This document shows, piece after piece, positions 21,334 to 29,613 of a DNA stretch of 64,000 bases. Positions within the stretch are counted from its first letter, which is position 1. Each line of letters begins with the position of its first letter. Position numbers and translations under genes: made by a program. This DNA comes from a virus. Where the stretch lies: IMG/VR virus record IMGVR_UViG_3300032050_000076, positions 1 to 64,000 of that record; one strand, given 5' to 3'. The notes under the pieces were generated by a model. It was not told the DNA's origin. It worked only from the letters and a program-made list of their open reading frames with translations, and searched no databases.

Positions 21334-24062
21334 GTAAAGCAACATTTACCTTTGGAAGATTCAACCCACCAACAGAAGTGGGTCATGGTAAATTGGTGAG
21401 CGCAGTTCAATCACATGCAGAAAAAACTGGCGGTCGTCATTACATCTTCCCATCACACTCTCAAGATTCCAAGAAAAATCCATTGACTCATGGTGACAAA
21501 GTTGGCGCAATGAATCGCATGTTTCCAAACGCAAATGTTGTTTCCTCTGGTAAAGTGCGCACAGCAATTGATGCGATGAAGCATTTAGAGAAACAAGGAC
21601 ACAAAGAAGTTACAATGGTTGTTGGTTCTGATCGCGTTGATAACTTCCATTCTCTACTCAATAAATATAGAACTAAAGAATTTCCAGGAATCAAAAAAGT
21701 GAACGTTGTATCAGCAGGTCATCGAGATCCAGACGCAGAAGGTGCTGAAGGTATGTCTGCTTCTAAACTTCGTGGATTAGTTGCTGCTGGCAAGAAAAAC
21801 GAATTTGTTTCACACTATAGCGATCCAAAATTGGGCGCACATATACATGATAAGGTAAAAGCAGGTATGCAAATGGAATCAACAAACCCAGTCGGCATTT
21901 TTCTACTTGGTGGTCCAGGAAGCGGAAAGGATTATCTTCTCAAGAATATCTTTTCTCGTTTCGACCTAACTGAGGTTCAAGCCGATCAAATTCTCAATGG
22001 TGCTGCTGCAGAACTATTCGAATCAAATAAAAATATCGTCATCAATGGCGCTAATGATGCTGAGAAGATCGAACTAGTACAGAATATGCTCGAAGGCTAC
22101 ACCTTTGATTTTGTTCATGTATCTGTTACAAATAAAGTTTCTCGTTTGCGCAATGAACAGCGTGAACAACCAATTACTGAATCAAAGCGTATTGACAAAT
22201 ATCTAAAAGCTGAGCAATTAGCAAAAGATGTTGAAGCATTTATTTTCAATAACTCAATCAATCTCAACGAATCATCAGAGATGGAAAGATTGTTTTTCGG
22301 TTCTCAAATCGAAAAACTTCTAGAAAGAGTTGTTGAACTCGGACTTCACATTGAAGAAACTCCAGCACCAAAATCGTTTTCAATTCTTCGCGAAAAGAAG
22401 TTTCCTACAGTTGCAAAAGATAAGGCATCAGGATTACCTAAGAAATATGTTCGTGGATTGAGTGCCTCAACAGCGAAAGCAAGAGCAGCTCATTGGAAAG
22501 AAAAATCAAAGTTATCTGACAGTGATCCGCGTGCATATGAGCCAGCTCCTGGCGATGCAACTGCAAAAACGAAACCAAGCAAGCATACTCTCGCTGTTCG
22601 TAAGATGATGGATGAGGCTGAGCAACAAAAGGTTCGCCGCATTGCTCGTAGTGGCAACATCACTGCAGTGATGGACAAGCGTAAAGATACTGGGCGTGTC
22701 AACGAAGGTGCTTCTGATTCTTCTATCTCAGCAAAAGCGGAGAAGTCTGGTATCTCTGTCGGCACACTCCGTAAAGTTTATAATCGCGGAGTTGCTGCTT
22801 GGAATTCAGGACATCGTCCAGGAACAACACCACAACAGTGGGGTCATGCTCGTGTGAATTCTTATATCAACAAAGGTAAGACATATCATACAGCAGATAA
22901 AGATCTGCGTGAAGATGTAGAAGATCTAGATGCGCTATTTGAGATGCAATTGGTGGGTACAGACGAATATCGTAAGCATGCCATTGCTATGACGCCAGGA
23001 CAGGGAGAAGTTGAAGATGCTTACAAATCTAAAAAGAATGCTATTCCAGAAGAAACCGATTGTGGATGCGAAAGCGATTGCGGCTGCGACGATAGCAATC
23101 AAAATGAATCGACTGGAGGAAGAGGTGAGCGAAGTGTTCCAAAGAGTTTTAGAGACCTCAGAACAGAAGCCAAAAAAGAAAAAGAAGAAGACACTCAAGT
23201 AACTGCAGTGTTTGATCCAAAATTAGGTGACTCTAAAAAGAAAGCATCAAATATCAAAACTCCACCAAGAAATATTGATTCAACAATGCAGGGACTTCCT
23301 GTTGCTTCTCGCTTCAATGCATATGAAGAAAAGAAGCCAGAGGATAAGTTTATGCCAACTCCTCGTCAGGTTCCAGCACCTCCAGGCGGTCATGCTGTTC
23401 CAAAAGGATATAAGCGAGTCAAAGACCATATCGCTGGTTGGAAACTTGTCAAAGAAGAAGATGCTCCAGAACTAACTCTTGAAGAGGCAGTTCAGTATCA
23501 CCTCGAGAATAATATTTCGATCACAGAAAACGTTTTTCGTCCAGCATCTGAAATGTTCTTTGAAATGATCAAAGAAGCCAAGCGTCTTTATAAAGAAGGA
23601 AAGTATACTCCTAAAGACGAATGGGAAAAAGACATGCTTCAAACAGATATTGGCGAAATCGCAGAGTTCGAGGGTCAAGCAGTCGTTCTTGATTATCCAA
23701 TCGAAGAGGGTCTTGAGGAGTGCTGGACTGGTTACACTCAGAAGGGAATGAAAAAGAAAGGTGATAAGATGGTCCCTAACTGCGTTCCGATGAGTGAAGC
23801 AGAAGATCCAACTGGTGGTAAGGGTATCGGCAAACCATTTCGCTCTGGTGGTGGTGGCGCTGTATATGTTCGTGTTGGAGACGGCATTCGCAAGATCAAT
23901 TTTAGCCAATCTGGAATGACAAAGAAGTTCAACGATCCTGCAGCAACTCGCAGTTTCGTTGCTCGTCATCACTGCTTGTCTAATAAAGATAAGACGTCAA
24001 GATCTTATTGGGCATGCCGTTGGCCAAGATTCTTTAGCAATTCAGGAAAAACATGGTGGTAG
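21330..24062 (+). CDS. Multidomain nucleotidyltransferase-kinase protein with DUF5872/DUF5824-like segments
   Basis: 910-residue fusion. Residues 1-170: nucleotidyltransferase fold (FTFGRFNPPTEVGH, later SASKLRG in place of the ISSTxxR motif). Residues 188-310: P-loop kinase-like domain (GIFLLGGPGSGKD). Around 350-430: DUF5872-like (YVRGLSASTAKARAAHWKEKS). Around 455-525: DUF5824-like (SGISVGTLRKVYNRGVAAW, GHARVNSYI). Residues 560-780 are acidic linkers. The last 85 residues form a Gly/Arg/Trp-rich domain (RSGGGGAVYVRVGDGIRK). Possibly a head-packaged or nucleotide-modifying enzyme. It overlaps the previous gene (ATGA). Confidence 0.7.
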   Translation: MSKATFTFGRFNPPTEVGHGKLVSAVQSHAEKTGGRHYIFPSHSQDSKKNPLTHGDKVGAMNRMFPNANVVSSGKVRTAIDAMKHLEKQGHKEVTMVVGSDRVDNFHSLLNKYRTKEFPGIKKVNVVSAGHRDPDAEGAEGMSASKLRGLVAAGKKNEFVSHYSDPKLGAHIHDKVKAGMQMESTNPVGIFLLGGPGSGKDYLLKNIFSRFDLTEVQADQILNGAAAELFESNKNIVINGANDAEKIELVQNMLEGYTFDFVHVSVTNKVSRLRNEQREQPITESKRIDKYLKAEQLAKDVEAFIFNNSINLNESSEMERLFFGSQIEKLLERVVELGLHIEETPAPKSFSILREKKFPTVAKDKASGLPKKYVRGLSASTAKARAAHWKEKSKLSDSDPRAYEPAPGDATAKTKPSKHTLAVRKMMDEAEQQKVRRIARSGNITAVMDKRKDTGRVNEGASDSSISAKAEKSGISVGTLRKVYNRGVAAWNSGHRPGTTPQQWGHARVNSYINKGKTYHTADKDLREDVEDLDALFEMQLVGTDEYRKHAIAMTPGQGEVEDAYKSKKNAIPEETDCGCESDCGCDDSNQNESTGGRGERSVPKSFRDLRTEAKKEKEEDTQVTAVFDPKLGDSKKKASNIKTPPRNIDSTMQGLPVASRFNAYEEKKPEDKFMPTPRQVPAPPGGHAVPKGYKRVKDHIAGWKLVKEEDAPELTLEEAVQYHLENNISITENVFRPASEMFFEMIKEAKRLYKEGKYTPKDEWEKDMLQTDIGEIAEFEGQAVVLDYPIEEGLEECWTGYTQKGMKKKGDKMVPNCVPMSEAEDPTGGKGIGKPFRSGGGGAVYVRVGDGIRKINFSQSGMTKKFNDPAATRSFVARHHCLSNKDKTSRSYWACRWPRFFSNSGKTWW

Positions 24063-24331
24063 AAAATAAGCCATATGAGGATCAAAAACTAAATAATTGG
24101 TCCTTTATACGAACCTTCAAACATGATGTGTTGAATGAAGAGTTGGCTTGGCATCGTGATGAAAATGGTAGATTTATAGAAGTATTAGAGGGTAGTGGCT
24201 GGGAGATCCAGTTTGACGATAAGTTACCAGAAAAGTTATACAAGGGCGATAGGTTTTTTATTCCCGCAAAAACCTTTCATAGACTAAAACGTGGGACAAC
24301 AGATCTTACAGTAAAGATCGAGGAATTCTAA
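24053..24331 (+). CDS. Small cupin-domain protein (92 aa)
   Basis: 92-residue single-domain cupin. The motif 2 region GDRFFIPAKTFHRLKRG is clear. Motif 1 is degenerate (WHRDENGRFIEVLEGSGWE, with only one His). A metal site would need H20, E27 and H75-like residues, so metal binding is uncertain. It overlaps the preceding gene by 10 bases, and the next start follows directly. Confidence 0.65.
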   Translation: MVVENKPYEDQKLNNWSFIRTFKHDVLNEELAWHRDENGRFIEVLEGSGWEIQFDDKLPEKLYKGDRFFIPAKTFHRLKRGTTDLTVKIEEF

Positions 24332-25792
24332 ATGGCAGACGTAAAAGTTCCAGCACTCTTGCACAAGATGTCAAAGGCTGCACAAAAGGCTTGGTATAAG
24401 AAAAATAATATGGCGATGCCTGATGATGCTGGCGGCAGATCTGCTGCAGCAGCAAAACGTGTAAAAGTTGCACCAAGAAAAGAAATTGCTGTCGAACCAA
24501 ATTCTGTTCGCGCCATCAATGCTGCAAAACAAAAGGCTTATATGGCAAAGGGCGGTCGTCAACCAATCGGTGCTGCTGGTTCTGGTGGGCATAGTTCTAT
24601 GGCTGGATCAAATATGTCAACGGCAAAGGGTATCGTTGCTGGAATCAAAGCAGGATATAACCCAAAAGTTTCACTAGATCCATATGAGTCAGAGAAAGCA
24701 AAGAAAGTTGGTCCACGATCACTCAAACTCAAAAAAGAATCAGTTGATAAAGAAATGATTGGCGAAGTTAGTCGTATGATGGATAAAGTCATCAAGAAAC
24801 CTTCCTCTGTTGATATCGCATCAGATGTCACAAAATTTCTAGAAAGAGGTGGAAAGGTTACTGTATATAAGCCACAAAAAGCCAAATTTAGAGCAGGAAC
24901 AGCATTGGCATCAAAACACGATACAACAGTTGCAAAAGCCGCAGGTGGCAAACATGTCATGAGAAATCAGATTGGTAAAAATCTTGGGTTGGCTCGTGCA
25001 GGATTACTAAACAAAATGCTCACACCAAGTAAAAAAGAAAAATTTGCCACTGAGTCAGTTGAACTCGACGAAGTCACAAAGAAAGAAGCTGAAGCAGTTA
25101 TCGGCGGTCCAGTCAAGGAGAAACCAAAAATGCCACCAGGAAAACAACCAGCAGGATATCGCTACGTTCGTTCACTTGCTCGCAAGGCTATGAAGGGTGG
25201 CGTCTCTGCAATTCATAAATCAATGGAAAAGACCATGCAAAAAGAAGATGTCAATGAGGCAGTCAAAGATGCAGCAGACGTCGGCGAGTATGATTACGAA
25301 GGAGATATGGCAAAGTCTCAACTTCGTAGTATCATGGCAAACTCAAAGCGTATGCATGATATGCTCGAAGAAAATACAAATCTTCCTGAGTGGGTACAGA
25401 GCAAGATTACTCTTGCTGAAGATTACATTTCAACTGCATCAAATTATATGCAAGGTGAGATGAACGAAGAAGTCGAACAGATTGATGAGAAAATGAATTT
25501 GGCAAAAGCCAAGATGGGTGATGTTGTGAAAGACTTCTATAAATCAAAGGCACCTCAGTTCAAAGGAAAGAGCATGGCAAAGCGTCGTGAGATGGCTGTT
25601 GCCGCAAAACTTGGCGCTGAGCGAGAAGCAGGAATGCGCGAAGAAGTCGTAACAGAAGGTGAAGGCACTGTTGCTGTAACTCCAAAGGAAAAGGCACTCG
25701 CTGCGCATCACGGCGATAAAACAAAAATCACATATGGTGATGTAATCAAGGCAAGACTCAAATCAGCCGCTGCAAAGAAGATGGGTAAGTAA
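24332..25792 (+). CDS. Lysine-rich structural protein with VDE-type motifs (486 aa)
   Basis: 486-residue low-complexity protein, rich in K, A and E. The N-terminus (VPALLHKMSKAAQKAWYKKNN) and a later GGRQPIGAAGSGGHSS segment look like separate short domains. Linker motifs ESVELDEVTKKE, EEVEQIDEKMN and REEVVTEGE recur between charged helices; I/L/V-x-E is the type of site cut by T4-like prohead protease. Probable head-internal or scaffold-associated protein. Confidence 0.55.
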   Translation: MADVKVPALLHKMSKAAQKAWYKKNNMAMPDDAGGRSAAAAKRVKVAPRKEIAVEPNSVRAINAAKQKAYMAKGGRQPIGAAGSGGHSSMAGSNMSTAKGIVAGIKAGYNPKVSLDPYESEKAKKVGPRSLKLKKESVDKEMIGEVSRMMDKVIKKPSSVDIASDVTKFLERGGKVTVYKPQKAKFRAGTALASKHDTTVAKAAGGKHVMRNQIGKNLGLARAGLLNKMLTPSKKEKFATESVELDEVTKKEAEAVIGGPVKEKPKMPPGKQPAGYRYVRSLARKAMKGGVSAIHKSMEKTMQKEDVNEAVKDAADVGEYDYEGDMAKSQLRSIMANSKRMHDMLEENTNLPEWVQSKITLAEDYISTASNYMQGEMNEEVEQIDEKMNLAKAKMGDVVKDFYKSKAPQFKGKSMAKRREMAVAAKLGAEREAGMREEVVTEGEGTVAVTPKEKALAAHHGDKTKITYGDVIKARLKSAAAKKMGK

Positions 25793-25793
25793 T

Positions 25794-27674
25794 ATGAAAC
25801 ATGTAGTCGAACTCAAATACACCAATCCTTCTCACGAACATGTTTCTTTGCGACGTCGCGTTGAAACAGTCAATCGTGTTGTTGAGGCTCAAAGTGCTGA
25901 CGAAGCCTTGAATCGTGCTGCAAATCAGCAGCGTTCACTTGGATTTCGTATTCAATCTGCAAACATTGTTGAGCAGAAAATTGAAGAATCAACAAGTGCA
26001 TTGATTTCAGAAGAAACTGAACTTGAAGAAGGAAAGATTGCAAAAGCACTTGCCGTTGGTGCAATGGCGCTTGCTTCCATGGGCGCAAAGGCTCACACTG
26101 ACACAACAAAGTCAGTGGCTCAACTTGCTCAAGAACGCCCAGCACTTGCACAGCGATTGCATGATATTGGTGCGTCAGGTCAAGTTCCAGCATCAGATAA
26201 GCGTGCTGCTGAATTGCAAAGAAAGCAGGATCAAGAAATGCCAGCCTCTGAGCGTCGTGCGAAAGAGTTGAAGAAAGAAGAAGTCGAATCAGTAAACGAA
26301 GACCAAGCCGCTGATTGGCAAAAAGTCCAGAGCATGGAAAAGGGTTCAATGACTGGCGGAAAAGATGCAATGAAAATGCATCTATCGTATTTGAAAGCAG
26401 TTCACGCTCACCAAAAGAAATACGGTTTGGATACAGCAAAAACTAAAAAGAAAATTGGCGATGTGAGCAGAAGTTTAGTTCAGATGGGCGAAGAAGCCGA
26501 ACAGGTTGATGAAGCCCAAAAGAAACTCAAGCCATCTTACTGGAAAGCAGAGTGGCGTTTAGGCACACAATCTGAAGTTGATAAAAACAACAAAAAGATC
26601 TTTGATAAACTTGCAAAAACTGATCCAGTCAAGGCTTCAGCATTCCATGATAATCTCATGAGAATGAAGAAGAAAGATGTGAAGGAAGAAGCCGAGCAGG
26701 TTGATGAAGCCAAGAAAACAAAGAAAGAGAAACTAAAAACACTTCTTTATCGCAACAGATCAAATGTAAGGAAATTCGGCAAGGGCGCAGGTCTTACCAC
26801 TGCACAAAAAGCGGCAGCAAGAAGAGCCATCGCAAATGAAGAAGTCGAGCAAACAGACGAAGCTGTTCGTATTGTTGATGCTGAAAGAGGTTTGATTAGG
26901 AAATCAAATGTCAAAATCCGACCATGGTCGTTCTCGGCATCAGATGCCAGAGATCGTCTCGCTCAAGCAGCAAAAGAGCGTCGCAAAATCACAGGTGAGC
27001 CAGGTGTCAAAGGATTCAATAAAGATATTGGTTATGCCCCAATCAAACACATGGACACTGGATATGTTAGAGCGATAAAGAAAGAAGATGTCGAGCAGGT
27101 TGATGAAGCCAACATGCGTTTTGATCCAGAGGCTGCTGCTCGTCCAAAGTCATCTGATGTCAAGAACTTTTTGAATCGAGATAAGAATGCTCGTGCTGGT
27201 GCTGCTTCTAAGAAGTATATTCGTCGCATGACAAAACTCGGTGGTCTTGGTCCAAATCAGACTAAAAAAGACACTGAAAAACATATGAAAGATTATTTCG
27301 AAGAAGTTGAAATCTCAGAAGCATCAAAAGAAGGCAAATCTGTAATGTACGGTATGCGCGCTTCAATGAAAGCAATGGATCTACGACATGGCGTTGATTC
27401 AGACAAGCGTGATGCTGGATACAAGATGTCACCCGCTGTTCGTGCTGCTCAAGCCAAGTCTGATGCTCTTTCTAAGGTTGAAAAACCAGTGCAGGCAGGA
27501 ACTCTTGCTGCTCTAAAACGAAGAGAGATGAAGAAAGAGGCAGTAGATCCAGGTTCTATGAAAGTGGTAAATAAGAAAGTAAAAGCTGCTGACAAAATGA
27601 TCAAAGCAGCAAAAGGTAAAGTGAATAAAATTGATCTAAAACCAACTCTTGATCTAGACAGTTATAAGGATTGA
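25794..27674 (+). CDS. Repeat-linked structural protein with EQVDEA motifs (626 aa)
   Basis: 626-residue protein made of short charged helical modules joined by a recurring motif E-[EA]-[VE]-E-Q-[VT]-D-E-A. It occurs as EEAEQVDEAQ, EEAEQVDEAK, EEVEQTDEAV, EDVEQVDEAN and EEVEISEAS, with a divergent EEVESVNED. A hydrophobic segment near residues 86-99 (AKALAVGAMALASM) is present. The motif fits repeated prohead-protease sites that would release small peptides into the head. Function otherwise unknown. Confidence 0.55.
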   Translation: MKHVVELKYTNPSHEHVSLRRRVETVNRVVEAQSADEALNRAANQQRSLGFRIQSANIVEQKIEESTSALISEETELEEGKIAKALAVGAMALASMGAKAHTDTTKSVAQLAQERPALAQRLHDIGASGQVPASDKRAAELQRKQDQEMPASERRAKELKKEEVESVNEDQAADWQKVQSMEKGSMTGGKDAMKMHLSYLKAVHAHQKKYGLDTAKTKKKIGDVSRSLVQMGEEAEQVDEAQKKLKPSYWKAEWRLGTQSEVDKNNKKIFDKLAKTDPVKASAFHDNLMRMKKKDVKEEAEQVDEAKKTKKEKLKTLLYRNRSNVRKFGKGAGLTTAQKAAARRAIANEEVEQTDEAVRIVDAERGLIRKSNVKIRPWSFSASDARDRLAQAAKERRKITGEPGVKGFNKDIGYAPIKHMDTGYVRAIKKEDVEQVDEANMRFDPEAAARPKSSDVKNFLNRDKNARAGAASKKYIRRMTKLGGLGPNQTKKDTEKHMKDYFEEVEISEASKEGKSVMYGMRASMKAMDLRHGVDSDKRDAGYKMSPAVRAAQAKSDALSKVEKPVQAGTLAALKRREMKKEAVDPGSMKVVNKKVKAADKMIKAAKGKVNKIDLKPTLDLDSYKD

Positions 27675-27677
27675 TCA

Positions 27678-28136
27678 ATGCTGAAGTTCAAACAATTTAT
27701 AAACGAAAGTGTTGACGATACTATTGATACCGATAGTCGCAGACTCTCAGAAAATATGGAAGCATTCAATGATGAGCTCGATAATCTCACATTGAAGCCA
27801 TATCAAAATGCTCCTGTGTTTTTAGCGCAGTTGCGTGGTGTTTGTGAGCGTTATGGAATTCAGATTCCTCAATCAGCAACACCTGAATTCATGAATCTTG
27901 GTGCTGAGTTAGTATACTCTCTTGGCACTAGTGGGTTTCATCTTTACATTGTATACGATACGCATGAAGAAGATGGATTTGTTGATGGTTATGCGCAAGT
28001 CGTTTCAAGTGATGAATTGCAAGATTTGATGGGCATGTCTGTTGAGGACTTGGCTGGTGAGAGAGAAGCAATGCTTATTCCACCAAATACCTATCGCAAG
28101 AGAGATGATGACGCAGGCAATAGCGACGAATACTAA
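27678..28136 (+). CDS. Acidic protein with T4-like capsid-targeting N-terminus (152 aa)
   Basis: 152-residue acidic protein. The N-terminus MLKFKQFINES closely resembles the capsid-targeting sequence of T4 internal protein III (MKTYQEFIAEA), and I-N-E is a good prohead-protease site, predicting cleavage after residue 10. The remainder holds a compact alpha/beta region and an acidic tail. Function unknown. Confidence 0.6.
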   Translation: MLKFKQFINESVDDTIDTDSRRLSENMEAFNDELDNLTLKPYQNAPVFLAQLRGVCERYGIQIPQSATPEFMNLGAELVYSLGTSGFHLYIVYDTHEEDGFVDGYAQVVSSDELQDLMGMSVEDLAGEREAMLIPPNTYRKRDDDAGNSDEY

Positions 28137-28139
28137 TAT

Positions 28140-28529
28140 ATGTTTTTTGATGAATTGAATGAATCGAATATTTTATTATATGCAGCCAAGTGCTATGATA
28201 AGCCAAACTGCATTGATAGTGAGTTCGATGAAGATTATAAAAAACTTCGTTATATAAAGCGATTACTGCATCGATATAGAATTACAGGAGAGTTGAAGGA
28301 AAGACTTATTCTTAATCATCTTGTAGTTGCTCAAAATGTTTTTGGCATTATACCGTGTACTAGAATGTTATTTTTATGTATTGATGAAAAAGATTATAGT
28401 GCTCTTAAAACGTTTCTCGTTTACACATCAGCGATGCCAAAGGTGATACAAGGGATAAGAGGTGAAGACATAATCTCAAGTGATATTGAATTAGACAATA
28501 GAATTGTAAGTGTTCTAAGAGATCTTTAG
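28140..28529 (+). CDS. Conserved T4-like phage protein (129 aa)
   Basis: 129-residue helical protein with the pattern AAKCYDKPNCIDSEFDEDYKK, YIKRLLHRYRITGELKERLILNHL, recognisable as a conserved small protein of T4-like phages with unknown role. The N-terminus (MFFDELNES) also contains an L-N-E site, like its neighbours. Cys17 and Cys22 flank the conserved motif. Confidence 0.65.
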   Translation: MFFDELNESNILLYAAKCYDKPNCIDSEFDEDYKKLRYIKRLLHRYRITGELKERLILNHLVVAQNVFGIIPCTRMLFLCIDEKDYSALKTFLVYTSAMPKVIQGIRGEDIISSDIELDNRIVSVLRDL

Positions 28530-28579
28530 TTCATAGCGGACATACTGATTATAATAGAAAATAAAGACAAAATCAAGTA

Positions 28580-28942
28580 ATGAAAAAGTTTAACGAATTC
28601 AATGAATCAATTGCAATGAGTGTCGGTAGTGGCGCTGTAGCAGGAATGCCAACAGCAACTCCAGCAGAGCAAACTCCAGTTGGTTTAGGTAAAAAGAAAA
28701 AGATGCTTCGTCGCATCACACCACATGATATGTTTGGTGGAATTCCAGTATTCAAAGTTCGTTCTGAAGACTATCAAAAGGCAGTCTTGGGAAAGAAAAA
28801 GTTCAAGCACTATACATCCTATGTCTCTGGTTCGTTGGGTGAGGATGTTCGTGATTTCGCCGCGCAAAATCCATCTTCTGGAATAATTGTTCAAGATGAG
28901 ATCACTGGCGCAATGTTTTTTCTGAAGCACGGGAAGAAATGA
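28580..28942 (+). CDS. Conserved phage protein, capsid-targeting-like N-terminus (120 aa)
   Basis: 120-residue protein. The N-terminus MKKFNEFNES is again similar to T4 capsid-targeting sequences (F-N-E in place of I-A-E). The C-terminal half (RSEDYQKAVLGKKKFKHY, ... GIIVQDEITGAMFFLKHG) has the pattern of small conserved proteins of T4-like phages. A TATAAT at 28550-28555 lies upstream, without a good -35. Confidence 0.6.
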   Translation: MKKFNEFNESIAMSVGSGAVAGMPTATPAEQTPVGLGKKKKMLRRITPHDMFGGIPVFKVRSEDYQKAVLGKKKFKHYTSYVSGSLGEDVRDFAAQNPSSGIIVQDEITGAMFFLKHGKK

Positions 28943-28943
28943 A

Positions 28944-29192
28944 ATGAAAAAAATCGCTTTCTTACTTGCTTTGTCATTTACCCTACTTGGGTGTGAAGAT
29001 ACATATAGATATCCATGTCAAGATCCAGAGAATAAAGATAAAGCAGAATGCAATCGCCCAATATGCGAAGCCGATGGCATGTGTTATGATACATTAAATG
29101 GTTTGCCACCACAACCAGTTGTTGAGCAAACTCCAGTTGAAGAACCAGCAGCACCTGCTGCAGATTGTAATTGTGAAACTACAGGAGAATAA
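28944..29192 (+). CDS. Small lipoprotein, possible outer-membrane spanin (82 aa)
   Basis: 82-residue protein with a lipoprotein signal peptide: basic KK, hydrophobic stretch, and lipobox L-L-G-C17. Mature part is Cys- and Pro-rich (DTYRYPCQDPENKDKAEC, later PPQPVVEQTPVEEPAAPAA). It sits just upstream of a membrane protein and the endolysin, so a role in lysis, such as o-spanin, is plausible. The proline-rich end fits that idea. No paired i-spanin is clear. Confidence 0.6.
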   Translation: MKKIAFLLALSFTLLGCEDTYRYPCQDPENKDKAECNRPICEADGMCYDTLNGLPPQPVVEQTPVEEPAAPAADCNCETTGE

Positions 29193-29194
29193 TT

Positions 29195-29605
29195 ATGTTT
29201 AAGGGTCCACGTTATACTGAATCAGAATTGATGGCTCGATTGAAATTCACGGTCGGTCTATCATTGGCATTTACATTGACAGGAATTGTGTTTGTAGTTC
29301 TCTACTCACTTATCTTTGTCACACAGCCAATGCAGCAATCGCCAAATGACGCAAAGTTTTTTGAGTTAATTACACCAATCGCAACATTTTTGACAGGTAT
29401 CCTATCAGGTATCATGTTAGGTAAGAGTGAAAAACAAGATATGCCTGAAGCACCAAAGGCTCCAGAACCACTCGAAATTACTCCTGCTGATCTAGTCCCA
29501 GAACCTCCAACAGAACTTGCACCATTAGTTGTTGCTGCTGCTGTCGGTGCTGCTGGAGCCACTGCTGTTGCTGCAGCAGACGATGAAGAAGATCATATTG
29601 CCTGA
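29195..29605 (+). CDS. Two-span membrane protein, holin candidate (136 aa)
   Basis: 136-residue protein with two membrane segments (about residues 17-41 and 54-72; the second ends in a GILSGIMLGK turn) and a Pro/Ala/Glu-rich tail. It lies between the lipoprotein and the endolysin genes, so a holin role is plausible by context. The long acidic tail is unusual for small holins. Confidence 0.55.
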   Translation: MFKGPRYTESELMARLKFTVGLSLAFTLTGIVFVVLYSLIFVTQPMQQSPNDAKFFELITPIATFLTGILSGIMLGKSEKQDMPEAPKAPEPLEITPADLVPEPPTELAPLVVAAAVGAAGATAVAAADDEEDHIA

Positions 29606-29613
29606 GGTGATTT

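Noticed and set aside
28550-28555. TATAAT before the gene at 28580
   Set aside because: The -35 position reads TAGTTC; no late-type box either. Not strong enough for a separate call.
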